Part shown: one piece after another, positions 53,832-62,919 of the stretch
How positions within the stretch are numbered: position 1 is the stretch's first letter
How the letters are laid out: every line of letters begins with the position of its first letter
Assembly (NCBI GenBank): GCA_025362295.1
Contig: JANYGX010000017.1
Span: 1-64,000 of the forward strand
From: Sphingomonadales bacterium
GTDB lineage: Bacteria; Pseudomonadota; Alphaproteobacteria; Sphingomonadales; Sphingomonadaceae
Reading direction: 5' to 3'
DNA length: 64,000 nucleotides
The notes under the pieces: generated by a model
The model's input: only the letters and a program-made list of their open reading frames with translations
The model's database searches: none
Told to the model about the DNA's origin: nothing
Translations under genes and position numbers: made by a program

Positions 53832-55287
53832 CGAAACCATTGCCACAGTCGAAGACCTCACCAGCACCTACAAATGGGGGTTCTCGACTGATATCGAAAC
53901 TGAATTTGCGCCAAAGGGTCTAACCGAAGACACTGTGCGGTTTATCTCTGCAAAAAAGAACGAGCCCGTGTGGATGCTGGAGTGGCGACTCAAGGCCTAC
54001 CGACACTGGCTAGGTATGGAAGAACCGACATGGGCGATGGTGGATTTTCCAAAAATTGATTATCAGGACGCCTATTATTATGCCTCGCCCAAGCTCAAGG
54101 CAACGATTAAGTCGCTTGATGAACTTGACCCTGATATTTTGCTTACCTACCAGAAATTGGGTATTCCTATTGAAGAGCAAAAGTTTCTTGCTGGTGTCGA
54201 GGGTGCGCGCAAAGTGGCAGTGGATGCCGTTTTTGACAGCGTGTCTGTTGCCACAACATTCCGTGCGGAACTGCTGAGTGCGGGCGTAGTGTTTTTGTCG
54301 ATCTCCGAGGCGATCCGCGAATATCCAGATCTTGTGCAGAAATATCTCGGCACAGTAATTCCGCAGCGGGACAATTATTATGCCTGCCTGAACAGCGCCG
54401 TATTTTCCGACGGCACATTCGTCTATATCCCCAAAGGCGTGCGCTGCCCGATGGAGCTTTCCACCTATTTTCGTATCAATGCTGAAAATACTGGCCAGTT
54501 TGAACGCACGCTGATCATTGCTGACGAGGGGTCTTACGTGAGTTATCTCGAAGGCTGCACCGCACCGATGCGCGATGAAAACCAGTTGCACGCTGCGTGT
54601 GTGGAATTGGTGGCGCTTGATGATGCAGAAATAAAATATTCCACTGTGCAGAACTGGTACCCCGGCGACAAGGACGGCAAAGGCGGCATCTACAATTTCG
54701 TTACCAAGCGTGCCTTGTGCAAGGGCAAACGATCGAAGGTAAGCTGGACACAGGTGGAGACCGGTAGTGCAGTCACGTGGAAATACCCGTCGTGTGTATT
54801 ATCGGGTGATGATTCAGTCGGTGAGTTTTATTCAGTGGCTGTGGTGAATAACCATCAGCAAGCCGATACCGGCACCAAGATGATCCACTTGGGCAAGAAC
54901 ACAAAATCGACCATTGTCAGTAAGGGTGTTTCAACCGGCAAGGGTCAGAACACCTATCGCGGCCTGGTACGTGTTGCTGCAACTGCCGACAATGTACGCA
55001 ACTTTACGCAGTGTGATTCATTGTTGCTGTCATCAACATCAGGTGCCCACACAGTGCCCTATATTGAAGTCAAAAACCCGACGGCGCAGATTGAACATGA
55101 GGCTACAACATCGAAAATCAGCGATGACCAGCTATTTTATGCCATGTCGCGCGGGCTAACGCAGGAAGAAGCGGTGGCAATGATTGTGAATGGTTTTTGC
55201 CGAGAAGTGCTGCAACAATTACCAATGGAATTTGCGGTTGAAGCGCAGAAGTTATTGGGGATATCGCTAGAGGGGAGCGTGGGGTGA
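53818..55287 (+). CDS. sufB: Fe-S cluster assembly protein SufB
   Basis: A protein of 489 residues. SufB marks: [19 protein letters not shown]-like start ([19 protein letters not shown]), [47 protein letters not shown]-type region ([18 protein letters not shown]), and [18 protein letters not shown], ending in the beta-helix with [19 protein letters not shown]. SufB with SufC and SufD builds clusters on a scaffold. A perfect AAGGAGG precedes the ATG, inside the end of the Rrf2 gene. Confidence 0.97.
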   Translation: MSATSETIATVEDLTSTYKWGFSTDIETEFAPKGLTEDTVRFISAKKNEPVWMLEWRLKAYRHWLGMEEPTWAMVDFPKIDYQDAYYYASPKLKATIKSLDELDPDILLTYQKLGIPIEEQKFLAGVEGARKVAVDAVFDSVSVATTFRAELLSAGVVFLSISEAIREYPDLVQKYLGTVIPQRDNYYACLNSAVFSDGTFVYIPKGVRCPMELSTYFRINAENTGQFERTLIIADEGSYVSYLEGCTAPMRDENQLHAACVELVALDDAEIKYSTVQNWYPGDKDGKGGIYNFVTKRALCKGKRSKVSWTQVETGSAVTWKYPSCVLSGDDSVGEFYSVAVVNNHQQADTGTKMIHLGKNTKSTIVSKGVSTGKGQNTYRGLVRVAATADNVRNFTQCDSLLLSSTSGAHTVPYIEVKNPTAQIEHEATTSKISDDQLFYAMSRGLTQEEAVAMIVNGFCREVLQQLPMEFAVEAQKLLGISLEGSVG

Positions 55288-55309
55288 TTGGAAACACACA
55301 TCAAGCCCC

Positions 55310-55403
55310 ATCATTCCAGCGAAAGCCGGAATCTCAGGCAATATTACCTAACGTTTGCACGTGCGCGCCGAGGCCTGAGGTTCCGATGCAAGGCCGGAAT
55401 GAC
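55310..55403. repeat. REP/MITE-like palindromic element inside the suf operon
   Basis: Two imperfect inverted arms: 55311-55338 (begins TCATTCCAGCGAAAGCCGGA) and 55374-55402 (ends GGCCGGAATGA), about 28-29 bases each and roughly three quarters identical. Each arm is itself a hairpin, e.g. ATTCCAGC-GAAA-GCCGGAAT. The 35-base middle contains GCACGTGC. The style matches dispersed REP-type repeats of many proteobacteria. It fills most of the 143-base gap between sufB and sufC, while the other suf genes overlap or nearly touch. Confidence 0.7.
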
Positions 55404-55430
55404 GCTCAACTGTTACAAATTGGATAATCT

Positions 55431-56171
55431 ATGCTCAACATACACAACCTCCACGTCGCCATCAACGATACCCCAATCCTCAAGGGCCTCACACTCGCCA
55501 TCAATGCTGGCGAAGTCCATGCCATCATGGGGCCAAACGGTGCCGGTAAATCGACGCTCTCTTACGCGCTAGCCGGCCGCGATGGTTATGATGTCACGGA
55601 AGGATCTGTGACCTACAACGGCCATAATTTGCTTGCCATGAAGCCGCACGAACGCGCCACCACTGGCATCTTCCTTGGCTTTCAATATCCGGTAGAAATT
55701 CCGGGCGTATCAAATGTGAATTTTCTCCGTACGGCGATGAACGCGATGCGCAAACGGCGCGGTGAAGCGGAACTCTCCGGTGGTGAATTTCTCAAGCTCG
55801 TCAAAACAAAATCAGCAGCACTTGGTATGGACTATGAGATGCTGAAGCGACCAGTGAATGTAGGTTTCTCTGGCGGCGAAAAAAAGCGCAACGAGATGGT
55901 ACAGATGGCGATGATCAATCCAACGCTGGCTATCCTTGATGAAACCGACTCAGGGCTTGATATTGATGCGCTGCGGGTGGTCGCCCAAGGCATCAATGCA
56001 TTGCGTGCGCCTGACAAGGCCATTCTTCTCATCACGCACTATCAGCGCTTGCTGGATTATGTGGTGCCAGATTATATCCACGTGCTGGCTGATGGCCGCA
56101 TTGTAAAAACTGGCGATAAGTCGCTAGCGCACGAACTGGAGCGAGATGGCTATGCAGGGATCGCCGCATGA
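55431..56171 (+). CDS. sufC: Fe-S cluster assembly ATPase SufC
   Basis: A protein of 246 residues. Walker A is GPNGAGKS (34-41), followed by GIFLGFQYPVEIPGVSNVNFLR (the SufC-specific region), the signature SGGEKKRNEM, Walker B LAILDETDSGLDIDAL, and a switch His in LLITHYQRLL. SufC is the ABC-type ATPase of the SufBCD scaffold. The ATG lies about 30 bases after the repeat element; the upstream frame (from 55288) is shadow. It overlaps sufD by 4 bases. Confidence 0.96.
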   Translation: MLNIHNLHVAINDTPILKGLTLAINAGEVHAIMGPNGAGKSTLSYALAGRDGYDVTEGSVTYNGHNLLAMKPHERATTGIFLGFQYPVEIPGVSNVNFLRTAMNAMRKRRGEAELSGGEFLKLVKTKSAALGMDYEMLKRPVNVGFSGGEKKRNEMVQMAMINPTLAILDETDSGLDIDALRVVAQGINALRAPDKAILLITHYQRLLDYVVPDYIHVLADGRIVKTGDKSLAHELERDGYAGIAA

Positions 56172-56917
56172 ATGCAGTGCCAACCAAGCGCAATGAACTC
56201 TGGCGCTATAGTGATTTGCAAGCAGTGGCGGCGGTATGGCCGTTGCCCGCACCGGAGCATATTATCGTGCCAGCAGGCGGCGAATTTTCACGCGCCATCG
56301 TGCAGGACGCGGCAGACAATGAAGTCGCTATACAAACCATTGATCTGGTGATTGGCAAGGATGCGCGCGCGGTTTTTGATATATTAAATTACGGAGGTTC
56401 ATTTGGTCGCATCGCCATTCGTGCAGTGTTGCATGAGAACGCCCATTTTAGATTAAACACTGTGCAGCTCGGCAGGGCAAGGCAGACACTGGAAATAGTT
56501 TGCACCATCATTCATGCTGAACTGGGGGCCACTTCCAGGCAAACAGTGCGCACGGTGCTTACCGATAAAGCTACCGGCACGTATCTTGGCAAAATACAAG
56601 TGATGAAAGCGGCGCAAAAAACCGATGCCTCGCAATCCTCAAAAGCATTATTGTTGAGTCGTTTGGCAACAGTCAATACCAAGCCAGAGCTGGAAATTCA
56701 TGCAGATGATGTGAAGTGTGCGCACGGGGCAACAGTTGGCGAGCTTGACAAAAATGCCCTTTTTTACTTGCAAACAAGAGGGTTGGATGAGGCTGAAGCA
56801 AAATCTTTGCTGACACGGGCTTTCGTAATGAGCGTGATCGATGATGTGCAAGACAGTGTCGTGCGTGACAATATGATCGCTCATACGGACATGTGGCTGG
56901 ATAAGGTGGCGTTGTGA
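56168..56917 (+). CDS. sufD: Fe-S cluster assembly protein SufD (short form)
   Basis: A protein of 249 residues, much shorter than the 400+ residues of E. coli SufD. The C-terminal part is clear: ELEIHADDVKCAHGATVGELDKNALFYLQTRGLDEAEAKSLLTRAF, the conserved end of the SufB/SufD family with the key His/Cys region. The N-terminal half is reduced. Short SufD proteins are seen in related alphaproteobacteria, so it is probably complete. It pairs with SufB and SufC. Confidence 0.9.
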   Translation: MNAVPTKRNELWRYSDLQAVAAVWPLPAPEHIIVPAGGEFSRAIVQDAADNEVAIQTIDLVIGKDARAVFDILNYGGSFGRIAIRAVLHENAHFRLNTVQLGRARQTLEIVCTIIHAELGATSRQTVRTVLTDKATGTYLGKIQVMKAAQKTDASQSSKALLLSRLATVNTKPELEIHADDVKCAHGATVGELDKNALFYLQTRGLDEAEAKSLLTRAFVMSVIDDVQDSVVRDNMIAHTDMWLDKVAL

Positions 56918-58113
56918 GTAGCCGTTCAGCCCGCCTAGATTTTCCGGTTTTTTCAGCCAACCCAAAACTCGTCTATCTCGACAATGGCGCCACAGCACAA
57001 AAGCCGATTTCAGTGATTGATGCCATCGCGCGCGCTTATGCAATTGATTATGCAACCGTTCATCGCGGCGTCTACGCGCGTTCTCAACACATGACTGAAG
57101 CGTATGAGGCGGCTCGTGTGGCTGTTGCGAAATTCATCAATGCAGACGAGAAAGAAATCATTTTCGTGCGCGGGGCAACTGAAGCGATCAACCTCGTAGC
57201 GCAAAGCTGGGGCCGTACTTTCTTGAAGGCTGGTGATGAAGTCGTGCTTACCGAGCTTGAACATCATAGCAACATTGTGCCGTGGCAATTGCTGCGTGAT
57301 CAAATTGGTATTGTGCTGAAGTTTATACCCATCAATGGTGAGGGTGATCTTGATTATGATGCGGCTAAGCAGATTATAAGTGAGGGCACCAGGCTTGTAT
57401 CGATTGCTCATGTATCAAATGTATTGGGCACTGTTATAGATCTGCCGCGCATCTTCTCTATGGCGAAGGCAGTCGGGGCGAAAACTTTTGTTGATGGTTG
57501 CCAATCTGCGCCGCGTATGGTGATTGATGTGAAGGCGCTAGACTGTGATTTTTACACATTCTCAGGCCACAAACTTTATGGCCCAACGGGTATTGGTGTG
57601 CTATACGGAAAGTATGACGTGCTGGCCACCATGCCGCCCTATCACGGCGGCGGTGCCATGATTGAAACGGTGAGCTTTGAGCGCAGCACATTTTTACCTC
57701 CACCCCTGCGCTTTGAAGCCGGCACCCCACATATTGTTGGCGTGCTCGGGCTTCATGCAGCTGTTGATTATGTGTGCGAGATTGGTATGGCAAATATAGC
57801 AAAACACGAAGCCCATTTGCTGGCTAAAACCCGTGACACCTTGCGTCTTTTTAACTCTGTGCGTGTGCTTGGACCAGAACACGGATCAGGGGCTGTTTCT
57901 TTTGTTATGGAGTGTGTGCATCCGCATGATATAGGGACAATACTTGACGAGGACAGCATTAACATCCGCGCGGGCCACCACTGTGCACAGCCGCTTATGG
58001 ATGTGCTTGGCGTGCCCGCAACAGCGCGGGTAAGTTTTGGTGTCTACAATACAGCGGATGATATTGACCGGCTAGGAAGTGCCATGGAAAAAGTTGTGAG
58101 GATATTCAGGTGA
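56914..58113 (+). CDS. sufS: Cysteine desulfurase SufS
   Basis: A protein of 399 residues from a GTG start that overlaps the sufD stop. PLP-dependent group II desulfurase: VYLDNGATAQKP, ELEHHSNIVPWQ, FVDGCQSAP, the PLP Lys in FSGHKLYGPTG (K220), FEAGTP, and the active Cys in RAGHHCAQP (C357). It takes sulfur from cysteine and hands it to the SUF scaffold. A SufE partner is not in the window. Confidence 0.96.
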   Translation: MSSRSARLDFPVFSANPKLVYLDNGATAQKPISVIDAIARAYAIDYATVHRGVYARSQHMTEAYEAARVAVAKFINADEKEIIFVRGATEAINLVAQSWGRTFLKAGDEVVLTELEHHSNIVPWQLLRDQIGIVLKFIPINGEGDLDYDAAKQIISEGTRLVSIAHVSNVLGTVIDLPRIFSMAKAVGAKTFVDGCQSAPRMVIDVKALDCDFYTFSGHKLYGPTGIGVLYGKYDVLATMPPYHGGGAMIETVSFERSTFLPPPLRFEAGTPHIVGVLGLHAAVDYVCEIGMANIAKHEAHLLAKTRDTLRLFNSVRVLGPEHGSGAVSFVMECVHPHDIGTILDEDSINIRAGHHCAQPLMDVLGVPATARVSFGVYNTADDIDRLGSAMEKVVRIFR

Positions 58114-58562
58114 GCGAGCAAATTATTAAATCAGAAATAATTGATACAGCGCCACCCGTACCTGAGCGTCCAATAGTTACCAATGCTGTCGAACGTAAGC
58201 TGGATTATCTTGATAAATTTTTGAAACAAACGCCCGCTGTTGTACCAAACGAAGCGCCGGGTGGCATGCTCTATGATTCAGTGATTGAAGCCCTGCGCAA
58301 TATTCATGATCCTGAAATACCCGTAAATATCTACGATCTTGGTTTGATTTATGGGGTTGATATCGATGGTGGCCATGTTGATGTGACGATGACACTCACA
58401 ACACCGCACTGTCCGGTTGCTGAATCCATGCCGATGGAAGTTGAAACCAAGGTTGGCGCTGTGCCAGGTGTTGGCAGTGTGAATGTCGCATTGGTGTGGG
58501 ATCCGCCTTGGGATCCGCAGAAAATGTCCGACGATGCAAAACTTGAATTAGGGATGTTGTGA
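58110..58562 (+). CDS. sufT: SUF-associated DUF59/MIP18 protein (SufT)
   Basis: A protein of 150 residues from a GTG start overlapping sufS by 4 bases. The DUF59 domain is clear: VIEALRNIHDPEIPVNIYDLGLIYGVD, VTMTLTTPHCPVAESMPMEVE with the conserved Cys, and VGSVNVALVWDPPWDPQKMS. An N-terminal 50 residues is extra. Family members help mature iron-sulfur proteins. The link to the SUF operon supports that role. Confidence 0.9.
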   Translation: MSEQIIKSEIIDTAPPVPERPIVTNAVERKLDYLDKFLKQTPAVVPNEAPGGMLYDSVIEALRNIHDPEIPVNIYDLGLIYGVDIDGGHVDVTMTLTTPHCPVAESMPMEVETKVGAVPGVGSVNVALVWDPPWDPQKMSDDAKLELGML

Positions 58563-58563
58563 T

Positions 58564-58896
58564 ATGAAAGCTGCTCTTACAGTAACAGACTCTGCTGCCG
58601 GGCGTATCGCGACTTTAATGGCAGAAGCACCAGCTGATACCAAGGGTTTACGTTTGACCACGCCACAAAAAGGCTGCTCCGGTCTTACCTATAAAGTTGA
58701 TTATGTCGTATCACCAAATTTATTGGATGAAGTTGTGGAAACACCGTCGGGTAAGTTGTTTATTGATTCTGGCTCGCTTTTATATCTCATCGGTTCTGAA
58801 ATGGATTGGGCAGAGGATGATTTTACAGCTGGCTTCACATTCAGCAATCCAAATGAAAAGGGCCGTTGTGGTTGTGGGGAAAGCTTTACCGTTTGA
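58564..58896 (+). CDS. sufA: A-type Fe-S carrier protein (SufA/IscA/HesB)
   Basis: A protein of 110 residues. The three cluster-binding cysteines are in GCSGLTYKV (C38) and CGCGESF (C102, C104), in the pattern of A-type carriers. It receives clusters from SufBCD and delivers them to target proteins. It starts one base after the sufT stop. Its own stop overlaps the probable start of trmB. Confidence 0.92.
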   Translation: MKAALTVTDSAAGRIATLMAEAPADTKGLRLTTPQKGCSGLTYKVDYVVSPNLLDEVVETPSGKLFIDSGSLLYLIGSEMDWAEDDFTAGFTFSNPNEKGRCGCGESFTV

Positions 58897-59576
58897 CCCG
58901 CAACGAATTGACTCATAAGGCTGGCACTGAGCCTCAACGTAACCTCTACGGCAGACGCAAGGGTCCAAAGCTGCGTGACCGGCCAGCGCGATTGATGGCT
59001 GAGCTTTATCCGAAACTCGCGCTGCCCGACTCTGGGCCAATTATTGTCGAACAGCGCAACTGGTTTGAGGTTGGCTTTGGCAAAGGCGAACACATGGTTG
59101 TAAACGCGCAAGCTAACCCTGATGTGTTGTGCATTGGTTGCGAGCCTTATGTTAACGGTATGGCCGCCTGCCTTGGTTTGATTGAGGACACTGGAATTAC
59201 CAACGTAAGGCTGTACATGGGTGATGCATTATCAGTTCTGGAACGTTTGCCAGATGCATCGTTAGAAAAAATATTTGTATTACATCCAGACCCTTGGCCA
59301 AAAACAAGACACGTTCGTCGGCGTTTTATTAATGAAAAACCGTTGGCAGTGATGGCTGCCAAGCTTAAAGCTGGCGGCGAACTTAGGGTGGGCACAGATC
59401 ATGAAATCTATATGGAACATAGCCTCATGACTATAAGTCATAAAAGTTTTACTTGGACAGCTGAAGCCAAAAAAGACTGGAATATAAGGCCTGATGATTG
59501 GCCTGAAACACGCTATGAGGCATGGGCTTTAGGTGAGGGGCGTCCGGTGTGGTATCTGCGTTTTTTGCGTACATAA
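58893..59576 (+). CDS. trmB: tRNA (guanine-N7-)-methyltransferase TrmB
   Basis: About 227 residues. TrmB marks: RRKGPKLRDRPARLM, FEVGFGKGEHM (SAM site), PEV-like IGCEPYVNGMAACL, IFVLHPDPWPKTRHVRRRFIN (family signature), and RVGTDHEIYMEHSL and RPDDWPETRYEAWAL. It methylates G46 in tRNA. There is no good ATG near the start; TTG at 58893, overlapping the sufA stop, fits best, with GGGGA upstream, and TTG at 58908 is an alternative. It closes the suf operon. Confidence 0.9.
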   Translation: MTRNELTHKAGTEPQRNLYGRRKGPKLRDRPARLMAELYPKLALPDSGPIIVEQRNWFEVGFGKGEHMVVNAQANPDVLCIGCEPYVNGMAACLGLIEDTGITNVRLYMGDALSVLERLPDASLEKIFVLHPDPWPKTRHVRRRFINEKPLAVMAAKLKAGGELRVGTDHEIYMEHSLMTISHKSFTWTAEAKKDWNIRPDDWPETRYEAWALGEGRPVWYLRFLRT

Positions 59577-59580
59577 AGTT

Positions 59581-59608
59581 ATAATGACTGTAATGTTGTT
59601 GTCATTAT
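59581..59608. repeat. 8-bp inverted repeat after trmB
   Basis: ATAATGAC (59581-59588) and GTCATTAT (59601-59608) are perfect inverted copies with a 12-base loop, starting five bases after the trmB stop. No T-tract follows. It may be a weak terminator or a binding site controlling the DUF3597 gene; a TATAAT (59619-59624) lies just downstream. Confidence 0.4.
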
Positions 59609-59665
59609 GATTAAGTACTATAATATACTATTTTATTAAAGATTGAAAACCCAAGGAGTGATACA

Positions 59666-60094
59666 ATGAGTATATTTAGCGCGATTAAGAATGCTATTTT
59701 TGGCAAAGCTAAAGAGTCACCGGCGCCAGTTGCTGTGTCGGCACCCCCTTCTAATTCACCAATTAATACTAATGTTGAGCAACCTGTTGAAGCTACAACA
59801 ACAGAACAAGCAAGTGATCAGCATGCGCCAATTGGCGAGGTTAATGTCGAGTCTATTTTGGACGCGGCCGTTAAAATTAAAGGGGAAAATCTTAATTGGC
59901 GTGTTTCAATTGTCGATTTGATGAAATTATGTGACCTTGATTCCAGCTTGAGTGCCCGCAAGGAATTAGCCGACCAGTTGGAATACACCGGAGATATGAG
60001 CGATTCAGCCACAATGAATATATGGCTGCACAGACAGGTAATGAATAAGTTGGCTGCCAACGGTGGGTATGTGCCTGCAGAGCTCAAAGATTGA
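59666..60094 (+). CDS. DUF3597 family protein
   Basis: A protein of 142 residues. It opens MSIFSAIKNAIFGKAK, then a Pro/Thr/Glu/Gln-rich linker (about residues 18-52), then the DUF3597 core: VNVESILDAAVKIKGENLNWRVSIVDLMKLCDLDSSLSARKELADQ and SATMNIWLHRQVMNKLAANGG. The core resembles peptidoglycan-binding-like helical domains, but the function is not known. AAGGAG stands before the ATG. A candidate intrinsic terminator follows. Confidence 0.85.
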   Translation: MSIFSAIKNAIFGKAKESPAPVAVSAPPSNSPINTNVEQPVEATTTEQASDQHAPIGEVNVESILDAAVKIKGENLNWRVSIVDLMKLCDLDSSLSARKELADQLEYTGDMSDSATMNIWLHRQVMNKLAANGGYVPAELKD

Positions 60095-60148
60095 TACAGT
60101 CTAAAAAACCATTTCAAAAGAAGCCATTTTTCCGGATGATTTGTTGAT

Positions 60149-60185
60149 AATTTGAAATAGTAGTTATTAGTCATTTCAAATTTTT
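60149..60185 (+). terminator. Hairpin terminator after the DUF3597 gene
   Basis: AATTTGAAAT (60149-60158) and ATTTCAAATT (60173-60182) are perfect 10-bp inverted copies with a 14-base loop, and T runs to 60185. This would stop plus-strand transcription from the DUF3597 gene. The right arm overlaps the stop codon and last codons of the minus-strand dienelactone hydrolase gene. The stem is AT-rich, so strength is uncertain. Confidence 0.55.
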
Positions 60186-61043
60186 GGAAAACCATTCTAG
60201 ACATTCATCCCAGCCATCGCGTGCGGCGATTTCGTTGTAACTCGGCCTGTAATCTGCAAAAAAACCATGTTCTGCTGCAGGAAATACAACAAGCTTGGAT
60301 TTTGATTTTGCATTTGCTAGGGCTACACGCATTTTTTCAACGTCGGTTAACGGAATTCCTTTGTCAAGAGCGCCATAAAGACCAAGCACAGGAACTTTAA
60401 GACTACCTGCAATATTTAACGGATGCGTAGGATGCTCTGTTGATGGCTCGCCATTTAATTTACCGTACCAAGCAACACCGGCTTTGATTTGTGGATTATA
60501 TGCTGCAGTCATCCACACCACACGGCCACCCCAGCAAAAGCCGGTAATACCCATGTGCTTTACATCGCCGCCATCTGTTGTGATTGTTGCTATGGTTGCA
60601 TCTATATCTTTGGCAACCTGAGCATCTGTGACTTTGGAAACAATTGTTTTAAAAAGTGTATCAATATCAGCAATTTTGGTGGCATCACCAAAGCGTGCGT
60701 AGAGATCGGGGGCTATTGCATAATAACCAGCCTTGGCAAACCGGCGTACCACATCGCGCAGCCATTCGTGCAATCCAAAAATTTCGTGAATAACAATTAT
60801 TACGGGCGGATTTTTAATGCCAACAGGTTTAGCTCGGTAAGATGGCATTGTGCCATCCGCTGTCGGCACCGAAATCATGCCTTCAAGCAAATTAACACTG
60901 TCTGTATGCAACGTTGAAGCAGCAACAGGTTGAACAGCAAGTGCAAAACCACTGGCGAGTGTTCCTGAAACAAGTGCCTGACGGCGTGAAAGATGGCTGG
61001 ATTGTATCCAACTTGTTGTTTCTGGTAATCTGTCATCTGTCAT
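60171..61043 (-). CDS. Dienelactone hydrolase family protein, Tat-exported
   Basis: A protein of 290 residues. The N-terminus has a twin-arginine signal (LSRRQALVSG, then a hydrophobic run to about residue 42), so the enzyme should be exported folded. The alpha/beta-hydrolase core has VIIVIHEIFGLHEWLRD, the nucleophile Cys in GFCWGG (C170), Asp in YGALDKG (D227) and His in AEHGFFADYRPSYN (H259), the dienelactone hydrolase triad. The natural substrate is unknown. It is joined to the DUF885 gene by a 1-base overlap (TAATG). Confidence 0.9.
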   Translation of the reverse strand: MTDDRLPETTSWIQSSHLSRRQALVSGTLASGFALAVQPVAASTLHTDSVNLLEGMISVPTADGTMPSYRAKPVGIKNPPVIIVIHEIFGLHEWLRDVVRRFAKAGYYAIAPDLYARFGDATKIADIDTLFKTIVSKVTDAQVAKDIDATIATITTDGGDVKHMGITGFCWGGRVVWMTAAYNPQIKAGVAWYGKLNGEPSTEHPTHPLNIAGSLKVPVLGLYGALDKGIPLTDVEKMRVALANAKSKSKLVVFPAAEHGFFADYRPSYNEIAARDGWDECLEWFSKNLK

Positions 61044-62827
61044 TATTTGGTATCCTCACTTGTAATCCATTGGTTAATTTGAGTTTCGAGAATAGCTAAA
61101 GGTACGGGTCCGTTTTCAAGCACCGCATCATGAAAACGTCTGATATCGAATTTAGTGCCAAGCCTTTTTTCTGCATCATTTCTAAGGGCACGAATTTTGA
61201 GTTCGCCAATTTTATACGCAAGCGCCTGACCTGGCCAGCTGATATAACGATCAACTTCAGCTTCAATATTGGCGTGAGTTAAAGCAGTGTTATCAGTCAT
61301 GTAGGCAATGGCTTGCTCTCGAGTCCAGCCCATTGTGTGAATGCCGGTATCTACAACCAAACGACAAGCACGCCACATTTCATATGATAGACGACTGTAA
61401 TCTTTTTCTGGCGTATCATAAAGTCCCATTGATGTGCCAAGGCTTTCTGCATACAAACCCCAGCCTTCAACAAATGCCGTAAAGCCAGCACCCTGGCGAC
61501 GAAACTGTGGCATATCTAATTCTTGCTGCAAGGCAATTTGTAAATGGTGGCCCGGCACGGCCTCATGCAAGCTGAGCGATGGCAACTCATACAGAGGGCG
61601 CTGCGATAACTCTGTCGTATTTACACGGTAAACCCCCGGCCTGCCAGCTTCTGCTTGTCCAGGCTCGTAATATGCGGTGGTGTTGCCAGGCGCCACATCA
61701 TCTTCCATAGCTTTTACAGTGTAGGGCAGGCGTGGTAATCGCCCAAATAATTTAGGCAGTTCACCGTCAACATGCTTCATCAAGGCAGACGTTTTTTCCA
61801 GTAACATGTCCGCCGAAGATGCAACATATTTGGGGTCTGTTTTCATATGGTTTACAAAATCTTTACGGCTGCCTTTGAAGTTAGAAGCTTTGACTACAAC
61901 CTCCATTTCACCGCGAATACGTGCAACCTCATTCAGTCCAATTTGGTGAATCTGTGCGGGCGTGAGATTGGTCGTAGTTTGGGTATGTGCTCGGTAATTA
62001 TAATATGCCAAACCTTGAGGCATTGATGACACACCAGCTGTTGTGCGGCATGTGGGCTTATACATCTGTACGTAAAAATTTAGAAAACTTTTATAAGCCG
62101 GCATTACTTTTTCGGTAACAGCAGTCTGGGCTGCCTTTTTCAACTGCGACCACTCCGTATCACTTATTGCTATTGTTTTTTTATCGAATGGTTGCATAAA
62201 TACTGACTTGGAAATATCAGATACAATATTGGCCGAAATTGTTTTTTCAAAACCCAGCATGGATGGGCAAAATTGTGTAACATTCGCAGCGAGAGCTGCA
62301 CGCGTTGTGGCAATACCTTCTGCATTAAAGCGAGGCACGTCGTTAAGACGTGCAACATAACTGTCATAATCTGCTTTATTGTAAAACGGTAGTTGCTGTG
62401 GCAGTCCACTTAAAAAGCTATGCCAGCCATATCGGTTGGTAAACAACATCAGCCGCTCAGGAAAAGCATTACCATCAATTAGGTCTTGTAGTTCACGGCG
62501 TAATATTTCCCAATTGATACGGTCTGCATTTGTAAGAGCAAGCGGATCGATTGCGTTTGCACGCCTCAGAAACAGTGCTGCTGAATTTGCGTTGCGATCC
62601 ATACTAGCAATAGACTGCTCACCCAGGGTCGTATCGTAGCGGTGATCACCCAAGGTGGTTGCCAGAACAGGATTAGTTTTTAGTGTCCATTCCCAATGGT
62701 CATTAAGCAGAGTTTTAAATGTCTCAGTTGTTTGAGCGACAACGCAAAACGGGTAGAATATAAAAAATGTGGCAAGTATTTTTTTTAACAAGATACTTAT
62801 AAGCCTGAAATTTGAAACTGAATTCAT
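61043..62827 (-). CDS. DUF885 peptidase-like protein
   Basis: A protein of 594 residues with an N-terminal signal peptide (hydrophobic to about residue 31, cleavage near VVA-Q). The DUF885 family has a zinc-metalloprotease-like motif, here HEAVPGHH (421-428), with downstream Glu in AFVEGWGLYAESLG as a likely third ligand. Related proteins are oligopeptidase-like but most are uncharacterised. It is the first gene of a two-gene minus operon with the dienelactone hydrolase, divergent from methylmalonyl-CoA mutase across 92 bases. Confidence 0.88.
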   Translation of the reverse strand: MNSVSNFRLISILLKKILATFFIFYPFCVVAQTTETFKTLLNDHWEWTLKTNPVLATTLGDHRYDTTLGEQSIASMDRNANSAALFLRRANAIDPLALTNADRINWEILRRELQDLIDGNAFPERLMLFTNRYGWHSFLSGLPQQLPFYNKADYDSYVARLNDVPRFNAEGIATTRAALAANVTQFCPSMLGFEKTISANIVSDISKSVFMQPFDKKTIAISDTEWSQLKKAAQTAVTEKVMPAYKSFLNFYVQMYKPTCRTTAGVSSMPQGLAYYNYRAHTQTTTNLTPAQIHQIGLNEVARIRGEMEVVVKASNFKGSRKDFVNHMKTDPKYVASSADMLLEKTSALMKHVDGELPKLFGRLPRLPYTVKAMEDDVAPGNTTAYYEPGQAEAGRPGVYRVNTTELSQRPLYELPSLSLHEAVPGHHLQIALQQELDMPQFRRQGAGFTAFVEGWGLYAESLGTSMGLYDTPEKDYSRLSYEMWRACRLVVDTGIHTMGWTREQAIAYMTDNTALTHANIEAEVDRYISWPGQALAYKIGELKIRALRNDAEKRLGTKFDIRRFHDAVLENGPVPLAILETQINQWITSEDTK

Positions 62828-62865
62828 ACGGTTTCTAGTCCTACACTATTATATTAATGGTTATA

Positions 62866-62894
62866 TTGACTGTCTTGTTATCATGTTTGATACA
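62866..62894 (+). promoter_or_regulatory. Candidate promoter of the mutase gene
   Basis: TTGACT (62866-62871) and GATACA (62889-62894) lie 17 bases apart, 25 bases upstream of the mutase ATG. The -35 is good and the -10 poor. No riboswitch-like structure is visible in the 92-base gap. Confidence 0.3.
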
Positions 62895-62919
62895 CGATGT
62901 GAAATAGGAGATAAAGCTT

